64,000 nt of DNA from NCBI GenBank assembly GCA_000424365.1, contig AUJT01000019.1, positions 1 through 64,000 of the forward strand, given 5' to 3'. Both the position numbers and the translations under genes were made by a program. Below are positions 17,427-27,270 of this stretch, piece after piece. Within the stretch, counting starts at the first letter, position 1. Each line of letters opens with the position of its first letter. The stretch is from Lachnospiraceae bacterium NK4A144 (GTDB lineage Bacteria; Bacillota; Clostridia; Lachnospirales; Lachnospiraceae). The notes under the pieces were generated by a model. It was not told where the DNA came from and made no database searches. It saw nothing but the letters and a program-made list of their open reading frames with translations.

Positions 17427-18722
17427 ATGAAAACAGTTTATACATGTTTTTGTACAGACTATATTCATGAAGGTCATTTAAACATAATAAAAGAGGCACA
17501 AAAGCTGGGGGAAGTAACAGTCGGAGTTTTATCTGATGAGCAGATGATCAAGTATAATAGCTTCCCTCTGAAATCTACTGCTGAGCGCGTTAAGATGTGC
17601 AAAAAAATTCCAGGTGTTGCGAATGTTATTGTCCAAAAAGAAATAATGTACGATAAGGTCATTCAGGAATTGAGACCGGATTATATAGTACATGGCGATA
17701 ACTGGGAATCAGAATCAATGCAGGCTATACGCCAAAATATTCTTGAAACCACCAATAAATATGGTGGACGTCTTATTGATATACCCTATTCATATAACGA
17801 AAATATAGCACGTATTCAAAAGCAGATGAAGGAAAAATTGTCTATTCCCGAACTTAGGCGAGGGAGACTGAGAAAACTCTTAAAACTTGCACCGATTGTA
17901 AAAGCATGTGAAGTTCATAATGGCCTTACCGGACTCATAGTTGAGAAAACTGTAGTCGCTGATGGCGGAGCAATAGATCAGTTTGATGCTATGTGGATCA
18001 GTTCATTATGCGACAGTACTGCAAAGGGAAAGCCGGATATTGAATTGGTTGAAATGACAAGCCGATTCCGTACAGTCGATGATGTAATGGAAGTGACAAC
18101 CAAACCGATTATTTTTGATGGTGATACTGGAGGCTTTATTGAGCATTTTGTGTATAATGTTCGTTCACTTGAAAGAATGGGAGTTTCGGCGGTTATTATA
18201 GAAGATAAGACAGGACTTAAGAAAAACAGTTTGTTTGGAAATGATGTAGTCCAGACGCAGGATACTATTGAGCACTTTTGTCAAAAGATCAAGGCAGGGA
18301 AAGAAGCGCAGTTATCGGAAGATTTTATGATCATCGCGAGAATAGAATCTTTGATACTTGAGCGAGGAATGGATGATGCATTAGAAAGAGCATATGCATT
18401 TCGTGATGCCGGTGCTGACGGGATAATGATTCACAGTCGGAAAACGAATCCGGATGAGATTTTTGAATTTTGCGATAAGTTTAGAAAGACAGATAAGAAA
18501 ACTCCTATTGTGGTTGTTCCGAGTTCATATAATACTGTAACTGAGACGGAGCTGATAAGTCATGGAGCGAATATAGTGATCTATGCGAATCAGCTTTTAC
18601 GTGCTGCGTTCCCTGCAATGGAAAATGCGGCAAAGAGTATCTTGCGAAATCATAGGGCGTATGAAATTGATAACGCGCTTATGCCGATAAAGCAGATCAT
18701 AACGCTTATTGACGAGATATAG
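17427..18722 (+). CDS. Nucleotidyltransferase-PEP phosphomutase fusion
   Basis: A 431-residue bifunctional protein. Residues 1-130 are a cytidylyltransferase-like domain with HEGH at 14-17, the counterpart of the HxGH nucleotide-binding motif, and KSTAERVKMC. Residues 165-425 are a phosphoenolpyruvate mutase-type barrel with GDTGG at 232-236 and EDKTGLKKNS from 259, matching the catalytic signature EDKX5NS that separates true PEP mutases from isocitrate lyase relatives. PEP mutase makes the C-P bond of phosphonopyruvate. The fused cytidylyltransferase would activate a phosphonate with CMP for transfer, plausibly by the LicD proteins around it. The start at 17427 has GAGGGG at 6-base spacing. 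No phosphonopyruvate decarboxylase is evident in the window. Confidence 0.85.
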   Translation: MKTVYTCFCTDYIHEGHLNIIKEAQKLGEVTVGVLSDEQMIKYNSFPLKSTAERVKMCKKIPGVANVIVQKEIMYDKVIQELRPDYIVHGDNWESESMQAIRQNILETTNKYGGRLIDIPYSYNENIARIQKQMKEKLSIPELRRGRLRKLLKLAPIVKACEVHNGLTGLIVEKTVVADGGAIDQFDAMWISSLCDSTAKGKPDIELVEMTSRFRTVDDVMEVTTKPIIFDGDTGGFIEHFVYNVRSLERMGVSAVIIEDKTGLKKNSLFGNDVVQTQDTIEHFCQKIKAGKEAQLSEDFMIIARIESLILERGMDDALERAYAFRDAGADGIMIHSRKTNPDEIFEFCDKFRKTDKKTPIVVVPSSYNTVTETELISHGANIVIYANQLLRAAFPAMENAAKSILRNHRAYEIDNALMPIKQIITLIDEI

Positions 18723-18738
18723 GTTTGATGGAGATCAT

Positions 18739-19716
18739 ATGGGGAGCTTGATTCAATTTGAAAAAGAATGGTTCGAGGCGGAAGAAATAGGTGGATTCAG
18801 GATAAATACTATGATGAAGCGCTATTGGGCAGCGGAACTGGAAGTTTTGGTTCGCATAGATGCACTTTGCATGGAACTTGGTGTGCAATATTTTGCAAAT
18901 TGGGGGACACTTCTCGGAGCAGTGAGACATGGTAGTTTTATCCCCTGGGATGATGATATAGACATTACGATGTTTAGAAAAGATTATGAGATTTTTGCTG
19001 CCGCTGCAAGAGAAGGAAGGCTTTGGGATGGCTTGATAATTAAAGAAGATCATTTGGATGCAGATTATGAAAATCTGGTAAGTCGTGTGGTAAATAGCTT
19101 GGAACTGAGCACGGATGACGAAAGAATGGAAACATATCATGGGTGTCCATACATTTTAGGAGTGGATATCGATGTTTTGGATGATATGGCATCGAATGAC
19201 GAACTAGATAAAGAACAAAGAGAACAGATGGGTGTAGCATTAAAAGCGCTGGAAGTATTCAGAAATATTGAAAATGGAAAAGAGGATGCTTCAAAAATTG
19301 ATGAAACGATAAGCCGGGTAAAAAATGTTACAGGCACAGCTCTTGAAAAAACACGTTCTCTAAAAATGCAAATGCATGAGCTTATACATGAGATCTGTAA
19401 AAAATATGACGACAGTAATAGTACGTATGCTACATATCCGTGTTTAAGATTGATAAGTAGAGAATATAACCAAATATACGAAAAGGCGCGATTTGAGGAT
19501 CTGATCAGGATACCGTTTGGACCGATAACAGTTCCTGTTCCGAGGCATTTTCATGAATACCTCAGAAGTTCTTATGGAGACACTTATATGACACCGATAA
19601 TATGCAGGAACATGCATGATTATCCATTATATAAGGATCAGGAAGAAGTATTGAAACAGGAATTAATAAAGAGAAAACTCTCCGGGAAGATGTTCGATAT
19701 CGAAACAGGCTACTGA
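18739..19716 (+). CDS. licD: LicD family phosphotransferase, stand-alone
   Basis: A 325-residue LicD-domain protein without the C-terminal TagF-like part. Motifs are MMKRYWAAELEVLVRID, GTLLGAVRHGSFIPW followed by DDDID, YHGCPYILGVDIDVLD and, near the end, IPFGPITVPVP and DYPLYKDQEE. The ATG at 18739 follows GGAGA. A TTG at 18709 lies inside the previous gene and is not needed. It follows the nucleotidyltransferase-PEP mutase gene by 16 bases, so the two are likely a donor-synthesis and transfer pair. LicD activity (transfer of a CDP-linked phospho group) is inferred from the family. Confidence 0.85.
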   Translation: MGSLIQFEKEWFEAEEIGGFRINTMMKRYWAAELEVLVRIDALCMELGVQYFANWGTLLGAVRHGSFIPWDDDIDITMFRKDYEIFAAAAREGRLWDGLIIKEDHLDADYENLVSRVVNSLELSTDDERMETYHGCPYILGVDIDVLDDMASNDELDKEQREQMGVALKALEVFRNIENGKEDASKIDETISRVKNVTGTALEKTRSLKMQMHELIHEICKKYDDSNSTYATYPCLRLISREYNQIYEKARFEDLIRIPFGPITVPVPRHFHEYLRSSYGDTYMTPIICRNMHDYPLYKDQEEVLKQELIKRKLSGKMFDIETGY

Positions 19717-19762
19717 AATTTAATTCGATAAATCTGGATAATTTACATGTTTTGATCAACTA

Positions 19763-19807
19763 AAAAGGGCTTCACCCAGATGATCGATCATCTAGAGTGA
19801 CGGCCTT
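19763..19807 (+). terminator. Long imperfect hairpin with perfect 14-bp palindrome
   Basis: GATGATCGATCATC (19779-19792) is a perfect palindrome. It extends outward through TTCAC/GTGA and AAAGG/CCTTT pairings to 19763-19807 and ends in TTT. It lies between the LicD gene and the next LicD fusion. It may be an attenuator or partial terminator, or a protein-binding site. Confidence 0.5.
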
Positions 19808-19828
19808 TACTGTAAGGGGCAAGGAGCT

Positions 19829-21700
19829 ATGAAAACGATGGAAATACTGGATAAATTTCTTCTTCAGGAAGAAAGAAACGGATTTACAGTAAATGAGGTC
19901 ATGAAACGCTCCTGGGCAGCTTATATAGAAATACTTGATGACATCATAGAAATATGCAATAAACATTCTCTTAAGCTGTTTGCAAGTTATGGGACATTGC
20001 TCGGTGCAGTGAGAGAACATGGATTTATCCCATGGGACGATGATGTTGATGTAGGTCTTGTCGGCATGGATTATGTGAATTTTTTGGAAATCCTGTCAAA
20101 GGAATATGGTGATAAATACACCATTCTTAATCCGTATACCAGAACATGGTACAGTATGAATTTTACTCATATTACAAATGCTCCCAGAACTTCTTTTAAG
20201 AGAGAAGATATCAGAAGATGGCACGGCTGCCCTTTTGTGACAGGACTGGATGTATATCCGTATTATTATGTTCCGAGAAATGAAAGTGATGAGAGATTCA
20301 TTTTGAATCTGCTTGGCAAGATCGACGACACTATTGCAATGAACAGAGAGCTGATGTCGATGGTGGACGGCAGCAGGATCGTTGCAGACAACAATGTTAT
20401 CGGTAAAGAAGTAGCGCTAAAACTTATAGAACTTCAGCGGGAAACGGGATATGAGTTTAGTAATGACCGGCCGATAGAAAACCAGCTTGAGATTTTATAT
20501 GATCAGGTCTGTCGTATCACACCTGAAGAAGATGCCGATTTTGTGGTCCGATATGATGAATATTTCAAGGACAGAACCAGAAAGATACCAAAGGATCATT
20601 TTGAAAAAACATTATTAAAATCATTTGAATATATTTCTATACCGGTACCGATTGGATATGATGCAATACTGACCGATCGCTTTGGACATGATTATATCAT
20701 GCCACGAAATATAGGAGCAGCCCATGATTATCCATATTATTCAAAACAGCTAAAGGATGAGAAGTATTACAGGGAAGAATTAGAAAGCGAAAAAAGACCA
20801 CGATATGGATCAGTTGAAATCAAGCGTAGTCCGCGCAAAAAAAATGTGCTTTACCATACCGGGATGAGAGAAATGCTTATTCATTGTGAAAAAGCACCTG
20901 AGAAGATAAAAAGTGTTCTTAGGTCTTTTTCGATAAATGAAGAATATGAATTATGGTGGATGCCTGACGTTTTTTTGAAAAATGATGATATAGCGCTTGA
21001 TGAAGTGGCACCTGATCTCATGAAACAGTATGAATCCATAATACATGATTTTATCGAAAAGGGATGCAATGTTTGTGACATAGGAACAGACATTGGAAAA
21101 GCGATCAATGAATGTGATGAATACTATGGTGATCCCGGTGTAATAGCAGATAGTTTCAGAGAAGCAGGAAAGAAAACTACGATCCAAAACTATTCAGTAA
21201 TGGGAATTGAAGCAGATGAAAAATATAGAATCGATGAAGATATAGAAGAAGCAGGTACGATCGTTAAAAGTATCGATGATGAAATACCGGATGTTCCGGA
21301 AGAATGGAAAAAAAATCTTTATCGTTCTGATGGCAGTCGGAAAAAGATCATTCTTTTCATTACAACGCTAAGTGTATTGTATCATTATAAAGAAAAGACA
21401 ATAGACAAATGGAAGAGTGTAATAAAAATTTTTAGAGAGAAGACAAATGATATTGCGTTGATCTGGAAATGTGAGCCAATCTTGTCAGATGTTAAACCAT
21501 TGCTTGGGAGTAAACTTGTTCAGGATTTTGATGACCTTGTAAACTTATTCCGGAAAGAACAGGTGGGAATTCTGATCGAAGGGGAGGCTGACCATGTGGT
21601 TTCGTTAGTCGATGCAATATATGGTGATAGTGATGCTTTGATGCGAAAAGCGATAGAAAGTAAGATCCCTGTTATGATAGAGAATCCGGAAATCATTTGA
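19829..21700 (+). CDS. LicD-type transferase with two TagF-like C-terminal subdomains
   Basis: A 623-residue protein. Residues 15-290 are a LicD domain (VMKRSWAAYIEILDDI, GTLLGAVREHGFIPW then DDDVDV, WHGCPFVTGLDVYPYY, PVPIGYDAIL). After about residue 330 come two copies of a roughly 120-residue module. Each starts KNVLYHTGMREML or KKIILFITTLSVL and ends DEYYGDPGVIADSF or DAIYGDSDALMRKA. This is the acceptor-half pattern also seen at the ends of the proteins at 13046 and 21745. The long helical linker of those proteins is missing. It is preceded by a GGGGCAAGGAG Shine-Dalgarno. The same donor class as its LicD neighbours is likely. Confidence 0.8.
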   Translation: MKTMEILDKFLLQEERNGFTVNEVMKRSWAAYIEILDDIIEICNKHSLKLFASYGTLLGAVREHGFIPWDDDVDVGLVGMDYVNFLEILSKEYGDKYTILNPYTRTWYSMNFTHITNAPRTSFKREDIRRWHGCPFVTGLDVYPYYYVPRNESDERFILNLLGKIDDTIAMNRELMSMVDGSRIVADNNVIGKEVALKLIELQRETGYEFSNDRPIENQLEILYDQVCRITPEEDADFVVRYDEYFKDRTRKIPKDHFEKTLLKSFEYISIPVPIGYDAILTDRFGHDYIMPRNIGAAHDYPYYSKQLKDEKYYREELESEKRPRYGSVEIKRSPRKKNVLYHTGMREMLIHCEKAPEKIKSVLRSFSINEEYELWWMPDVFLKNDDIALDEVAPDLMKQYESIIHDFIEKGCNVCDIGTDIGKAINECDEYYGDPGVIADSFREAGKKTTIQNYSVMGIEADEKYRIDEDIEEAGTIVKSIDDEIPDVPEEWKKNLYRSDGSRKKIILFITTLSVLYHYKEKTIDKWKSVIKIFREKTNDIALIWKCEPILSDVKPLLGSKLVQDFDDLVNLFRKEQVGILIEGEADHVVSLVDAIYGDSDALMRKAIESKIPVMIENPEII

Positions 21701-21744
21701 TGTATATAAAGCAGGTAATCAAGCATTAGGAGGAACACAGCTGT

Positions 21745-24018
21745 ATGGGATTTGACACAGATTTTCTCAGAGATGAAGTAAGGTGTGGATTTTATATTCC
21801 AACAGCTATCAAGCAGGCCTGGGCTGCAGCATTAGAAGTTTTGTCTGAAATTGACAGGATCTGTGAGAAGCATGATATTACATATTTTGCAGACTGGGGA
21901 ACATTGCTCGGAGCGGTGAGACATGGTGGGTTTGTGCCATGGGATGATGATCTGGATATAGGAATGAAACGGTCTGACTATGAAAAATTTCGATCTGTAG
22001 CAGACGCGGAACTCCCGGATAATTATGTATTTCATGACTATGAAAGGAAGAATGATCACTGGGAATTTATAGTCAGAGTCGTGAATAACGAGAAAATGTG
22101 CTTTGATGAGCGGTATCTTAGAGAGCACAATAACTTTCCATGGCTTGTTGGAACAGATATATTTGTTAAGGACTATCTGTATCCATCTGATGATATGGAA
22201 AAAGAACGTGATAAAGAAGTAATGAAATTATATACCGTAGCTCAGATGGTGATCGGAGGAAAAGCAGACAATCGGGTTATCTCCGCTCAATTGTATGAGA
22301 TAAATAAAAAGTATGGAACGAGCTTAAGTGCTGCTGAGAACAGTACAGAACTTGCAGTTAAATTGTATCGATTGGCAGAGCAGCAGATGTCAAGGGTGAA
22401 AGATAATGAAAGCAGGAAGATCGGACAGATATTTCCGTGGGTTGTTAAAAATGGAACTTCTATAGGAGAAGATAAAGAATTATATGAAAAGATCATAAGA
22501 ATTCCCTTTGAAAATACCACGATTCCGGTTCCGGTAAGTTATGGGAAGATTTTAACAAAAAGGTATGGTGATTTTAATCAGATAAGAAAGGTTTGGACCG
22601 GACATGGGTATCCATTTTTTGAGGGTCAAAAAAAAGAAATGGAGGAATTAAGCGGTGAAAAACTTCCGGACTTTTGTTTTCGACGAGAAATGCTGTCTCG
22701 ACCTGCTGTGGATCTTTCGGCATCGCTAAAAAATACAGTAAGAGAATGTGTAAATGCATTAAGAGAGTTGCTGGTAAATGCGGAAGATGCTGTATGTGGA
22801 AGAGTATATGATGACGCTTCAAAAGCACTGATCGAGGCGCAGCAGCTTACGATCGATCTGGGTACTTTGTTAGAGAATGTTAAGGGCGAGAATGCTCCTC
22901 ATACTAAAAAGGTTGTAAAAGCTTTAGAAGAATTATGTGAGTTCATATGGCAGGATCATCTGAATCTTTCGGAAAATGGCAGTGATAAGCGTATTTCGTC
23001 TCGGGATGTTCTGGGAGAAGCAGAGAACATCATAGAAGCGAATATCATAAATAGACGAGAAATCCTTTTCCTTCCTGTCGGGCATACGGAATGGGAAGGA
23101 TTCAGTGCTATTTATTATGAGGCATTAAATGAAAGCGATACAGATGTATATGTAGTACCGCTTCCGGTTTTAAGGAAAGATTACTTTGGAAATATAATCA
23201 TGTCAGAGGAAGAGATAAATGTGGCAGCGGAGCTTGAGAAATATCCAAAAGATGTCTCGTTAACTGACTGGAGGACTTATGATCTTTCAATACATTGTCC
23301 GGATGTTGTTTATATTCAAAATCCTTACGATGAGACAAATCCGTGCCTCACAGTTCCGGCTGAATTTTATGCAGAAAATATCAGAAAGTATACCGGAGAA
23401 ATGATATTCATTCCGTTTAAGAAAACCGATGAATTTGGATGTGACGATATAAATGATATCTACAATATGAAGCATTACGTAAAAGCGCCGGGAATAGTAT
23501 ATGCAGATAGGGTTTTGGTGCAATCAGAGAATATCAGAGAGCAGTATATCCGGTGTCTAACGGGCTTTGCGGGAGAAGATACAAAAAAATGTTGGGAAGA
23601 TAAAATCAAGGTTGGAACTGCTGAAAGTAGTAATATGCCGATACAGCGTGAAGAAAAGAAAAAGATGCTGTATTGCATCGGTATAAATGAGTTAATGGAA
23701 CACAGAGAAAAGCTTATCGACGCAGTCAATGATCGGATCAGACTGTTTTTAGAAAATAAAGAACGGATAAATAGCACCGTTTATCTATATCCAAATGACA
23801 TTGATGAGTGGCGTGAAATCGATGAAGATCTTTCAGATAAGCTTCTGTCTATCATAAAGAAGGCAAAACTTGAGATGATAGCTGTGATGATTAAAGATGC
23901 TGAAATGGAAACCCGAAAATATGACGCGTACTATGGAAGTCCGTCACCCATGGTTTCAGCATTTGTATCTATGCATAAACCGATTATGATCTCAAATTAT
24001 GATGTTATGGGGATGTAG
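21745..24018 (+). CDS. LicD-type transferase fused to TagF-like domain, second copy
   Basis: A 757-residue paralogue of the protein at 13046. The LicD domain shows AIKQAWAAALEVLSEID, GTLLGAVRHGGFVPW then DDDLDIGM, and DHWEFIVRVVN. A helical linker spans about residues 330-420. The C-terminal GT-B-like part contains REILFLPVGHTEWEGFSA, ADRVLVQSENIREQYI, CWEDKIKVG and DAYYGSPSPMVSAF followed by KPIMISNYDVMG, typical of CDP-glycerol glycerophosphotransferase-like proteins. The start follows AGGAGG. A two-step role (transfer of a phospho-group by LicD, then extension by the TagF-like half) is inference. Confidence 0.8.
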   Translation: MGFDTDFLRDEVRCGFYIPTAIKQAWAAALEVLSEIDRICEKHDITYFADWGTLLGAVRHGGFVPWDDDLDIGMKRSDYEKFRSVADAELPDNYVFHDYERKNDHWEFIVRVVNNEKMCFDERYLREHNNFPWLVGTDIFVKDYLYPSDDMEKERDKEVMKLYTVAQMVIGGKADNRVISAQLYEINKKYGTSLSAAENSTELAVKLYRLAEQQMSRVKDNESRKIGQIFPWVVKNGTSIGEDKELYEKIIRIPFENTTIPVPVSYGKILTKRYGDFNQIRKVWTGHGYPFFEGQKKEMEELSGEKLPDFCFRREMLSRPAVDLSASLKNTVRECVNALRELLVNAEDAVCGRVYDDASKALIEAQQLTIDLGTLLENVKGENAPHTKKVVKALEELCEFIWQDHLNLSENGSDKRISSRDVLGEAENIIEANIINRREILFLPVGHTEWEGFSAIYYEALNESDTDVYVVPLPVLRKDYFGNIIMSEEEINVAAELEKYPKDVSLTDWRTYDLSIHCPDVVYIQNPYDETNPCLTVPAEFYAENIRKYTGEMIFIPFKKTDEFGCDDINDIYNMKHYVKAPGIVYADRVLVQSENIREQYIRCLTGFAGEDTKKCWEDKIKVGTAESSNMPIQREEKKKMLYCIGINELMEHREKLIDAVNDRIRLFLENKERINSTVYLYPNDIDEWREIDEDLSDKLLSIIKKAKLEMIAVMIKDAEMETRKYDAYYGSPSPMVSAFVSMHKPIMISNYDVMGM

Positions 24019-24062
24019 CCGTTTTACAAACATCTTGAGGATTTGTTTATAAAGGGGGATGT

Positions 24063-25658
24063 ATGAATACTAAGGATACTGAATTAATTGCCCAAAATAT
24101 AGCGCGTGATATGGAAAATCCTGAGAATTATTTAAAATTGGCGGATCATTATCTTGATAGTAATCCGGATCTGGCATATCTATCGTTACAGAATGCAAGT
24201 TTTTTTTCAGAATCAGAGAAGAAAGACTTGATAGATGCCACTATAAAGGAACTGTACAACAGCGGCATTGTCAGGGTTAATCCGGTGAGCTTTATCATAA
24301 CCAGCTCCGGAAATCTAGATCATTTGAAGGGAACACTGGAAAGTATACGTATAACCTGTAGTCCGGATAGTTATGAAATACTGGTTGTTGGGAGATGCTC
24401 CGATTCTGAGATAGAGTATTTATCAAAGCAAAAAGATGTCAAGGTACTGAATGATACGGAAGATTGTAAAATGGCAGGATATATCAATAGAGGAATAAGA
24501 GAAGCTTCTGAAGGCTTTGATATCTTTTGGATAAATGCAGGAAATATACTTCTGCCTAATAGTTTATATTGCCTTAGGATGGCATTATATGATAATGACG
24601 AGGTTGGCGCTGTTTCACCTGTGGGTCACAGTTTTTTTGAAGCATCAATCCGTGATCTTAGGGAATGCATGGATTATGCGATGCGTGTCAATGTTCCTTC
24701 TTCTGAAAAGTGTGAAAGAACAGTTTGGCCATGGAATTCTCATTTATTGATAAAAAATGAAGCTATTATGAAAATTGGATTTCAGGATGAGATTTTTCAT
24801 TCTGATAAATTTAGGACAGATGATGTATGTTTAAGAGTATTAGAAAATGGTAACTTCATAGAAGTTTGCCATAATAGTTTGATTTACGAAATAGTTGATG
24901 GTCAAAAAAATAATAACCCTGTTTGGGATTATTTGGAAAGGGAAGATGAAAAAAATTTTAAGGAAAAGTGGGGAGTTAGCGTAAACTATTATTCGAATAC
25001 TGGTGATACATTGATGCAGTTTATCATGAAAGATCATCCAGATCATCAGGATGAGTTTAGTGTACTGGAGTGCGGATGTGGTGTAGGAACGGCAAATCTT
25101 CATTTGAAATATCTATATCCAAATGTACGAATATATGGAATAGAAATAGTTGAAAAAGCTGCTCGGATCGGAAAAATGAATTGTAATATCCGTCAAGGTA
25201 ATGTAGAAAAAATCAGCCCTGATGAGTTAGAGGAAAAGATGGATTACATTATTTTTGGCGATGTAATAGAGCATTTGATCGATCCGTATGGAATGGTTAG
25301 AAAATGTCATGATATGTTAAAAAAAGGTGGAAAAATACTTGCAAGTATACCTAATATTATGCATTATTCTGTGATCATCCCATTATTAAAGGGGAGTTTT
25401 GTTTTTGAAGATGCCGGAATACGGGATTATACTCATCTTCATAATTGGACACTGGATAATATTTGCAGCATGTTTGACGAGTGTGATTATGAAATAGAGG
25501 AAATGCGCTTTACAATGGTAGATACAGATGATTGGAAGGAATTAATAAGAGAAGAAGATAAAAAGTGGTTCATACCGATATTAGAAAGTGATGAAACTGC
25601 ACCTGAGCAGCAGTTTAGGGCATATCAATATTTAGTCTGTGCAAGAAGCAAGTTGTAA
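24063..25658 (+). CDS. GT2-methyltransferase fusion
   Basis: A 531-residue protein. Residues 1-65 are helical with a TPR flavour. Residues 75-290 are a GT2-like domain (VSFIITSSGNLDHLKGTLES, FDIFWINAGNILLPNSLYC, VGAVSPVGHSF). Residues 325-510 are a class I SAM methyltransferase: VLECGCGVGTANLHL, IYGIEIVEKAARIGK, MDYIIFGDVIEHLIDP and KKGGKILASIPN. A fused transferase and methyltransferase may add and cap a methylated sugar. The ATG follows AAGGGGGA. The 3' end overlaps in-frame upstream codons of the next ORF, which probably starts later at 25678. Confidence 0.8.
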   Translation: MNTKDTELIAQNIARDMENPENYLKLADHYLDSNPDLAYLSLQNASFFSESEKKDLIDATIKELYNSGIVRVNPVSFIITSSGNLDHLKGTLESIRITCSPDSYEILVVGRCSDSEIEYLSKQKDVKVLNDTEDCKMAGYINRGIREASEGFDIFWINAGNILLPNSLYCLRMALYDNDEVGAVSPVGHSFFEASIRDLRECMDYAMRVNVPSSEKCERTVWPWNSHLLIKNEAIMKIGFQDEIFHSDKFRTDDVCLRVLENGNFIEVCHNSLIYEIVDGQKNNNPVWDYLEREDEKNFKEKWGVSVNYYSNTGDTLMQFIMKDHPDHQDEFSVLECGCGVGTANLHLKYLYPNVRIYGIEIVEKAARIGKMNCNIRQGNVEKISPDELEEKMDYIIFGDVIEHLIDPYGMVRKCHDMLKKGGKILASIPNIMHYSVIIPLLKGSFVFEDAGIRDYTHLHNWTLDNICSMFDECDYEIEEMRFTMVDTDDWKELIREEDKKWFIPILESDETAPEQQFRAYQYLVCARSKL

Positions 25659-25677
25659 GTGGATGCAGAGGTGTAGA

Positions 25678-27270
25678 GTGGCGCAAGAAATGCTGAAAAT
25701 ATCAATATTGATTCTACCCTGCGCACGGGATAATGAGGATCTGATCCATGGAATCATGGATTCACAGACCTATGAAGATATCGAGTGGATCATTCCTGAA
25801 GATGGAGACACTTTATTTGATGAGATATATGCTTCAACAGGTGAATATGTATTGATCCTGGATTCGTGGTACATATGGTCAGCGGACACAGCAGAACGTC
25901 TTGTTTATCTCATGGAAAATGAAGGAAGAAATTCTGCAGGTATTATTGAACTCAGGTCACCCGAAGACAGGAAATATCATTCGGCTGATGCGATCCTTCC
26001 ACCGTGTATTTTTAAGGGTGATGATATCCGTGCAAAAGAAACAAATGCAAGACGGCAGGTTCTTCTAATGAATGAGCTTACAATTGATGCCGTTGTAAAA
26101 GCATGGGAATCAGATGATAGAAAAATGGAACTGGCTCAGTGGTTTCTATTTTTCATGAAAAAATATGAGATTCCTGCAGAAGCCGGCGGCGACAATCTGA
26201 TCTTACAGGATATTATCAATCTTTGTGATCTGTTGGAAGGGGAAGGAAGATTTAAGTTCTGCAGTTGGATCTGTTCAGAGTTATCAGAAATGATGGGCAC
26301 TGATACGGATAGAAAACAGCGTTTAGAACGGCGGCTTGGGCTATGGAAACCTGAAATACTTTCTGATATAGAAACGCTTAATTCTGAGGGTTATTCAGTT
26401 TTTTTGTTAAAAAAACCAAGTGGAGAAACTTCCATTTATGCCTGCCTACCGAATGAGTATAAGGAGATATATCATAAGAAAACAGCGTTAATTATGATAG
26501 ATATGGATAGAAACGGTCTGGAACTTATTCAGAATTCAATGGGGGCTGACAAGGTTATTACGATAGATGGTGAGACTATGTTCTACCTGACCCAATATCC
26601 TGACCTCTATGCAATGAATGATGTTCATAATCTTGTATTGATGTATGAGAAGTATGAAGGACAGAAACCTTCGAATATGGTTGAAGCTGCTTGCAACTGC
26701 ATGGGGCTGTCGTATGATATCTATCCAAAATACTATCATATGAGGCCTGATAATGAAGAAAAGGTTGCTGAAGTATTTAATAGGGAAGCGTTGGTGAAAG
26801 GAAAGACAGTATTCCTTGTTCCATATGCAGGCACACTTGGAAACAAAATTGTTCCTGAAGAAATCTGGAAGGGAATAGTGGAATTATTATATAAGAACGG
26901 ATATAAGGCTGTATTTAACTCAGAGGACGAAGTTGTTGCCGGTGTGCCGCATTTCTACATGGGGATCAGGGATACTGTGGAATTGATCCGGCTTTGCGGT
27001 CATGTGATCGGAGTCAGGACAGGACTTTTGGACGTTGCTTGTGCATTTACTAAGGCTGACATATTTGCAATTTATCCTAATGAATCCTGCCCTGTATGGA
27101 CAGAAAGGGCCGACCTGTTTCAAGGATGTAGAAGCAGTGGAGGATTGATTTCAGTAAAGGCGTTAGAATACTACTCCCTTAGGAATATGTTTAAGAGGGA
27201 CAATGTAACAGAGATCATATGTCCAATAAATATCGATGACCTATACCATGAGATAGGACAATTTCTATGA
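25678..27270 (+). CDS. GT-B protein with GT9-like C-terminus
   Basis: A 530-residue protein. The N-terminal 110 residues (LKISILILPCARDNEDLI, EYVLILDSWYIWS) resemble a truncated GT2 domain without a clear DxD. The C-terminal 250 residues resemble heptosyltransferase-like GT9: YSVFLLKKPSG, VFLVPYAGTLGNKIVPEEIW and LIRLCGHVIGVRTGLLDVAC. The start is uncertain. GTG at 25678 has AGAGG at 6-base spacing; ATG at 25663 and 25690 are alternatives. Its stop overlaps the next start (ATGA). A GT9-like fusion also occurs at 30218. Confidence 0.65.
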   Translation: MAQEMLKISILILPCARDNEDLIHGIMDSQTYEDIEWIIPEDGDTLFDEIYASTGEYVLILDSWYIWSADTAERLVYLMENEGRNSAGIIELRSPEDRKYHSADAILPPCIFKGDDIRAKETNARRQVLLMNELTIDAVVKAWESDDRKMELAQWFLFFMKKYEIPAEAGGDNLILQDIINLCDLLEGEGRFKFCSWICSELSEMMGTDTDRKQRLERRLGLWKPEILSDIETLNSEGYSVFLLKKPSGETSIYACLPNEYKEIYHKKTALIMIDMDRNGLELIQNSMGADKVITIDGETMFYLTQYPDLYAMNDVHNLVLMYEKYEGQKPSNMVEAACNCMGLSYDIYPKYYHMRPDNEEKVAEVFNREALVKGKTVFLVPYAGTLGNKIVPEEIWKGIVELLYKNGYKAVFNSEDEVVAGVPHFYMGIRDTVELIRLCGHVIGVRTGLLDVACAFTKADIFAIYPNESCPVWTERADLFQGCRSSGGLISVKALEYYSLRNMFKRDNVTEIICPINIDDLYHEIGQFL

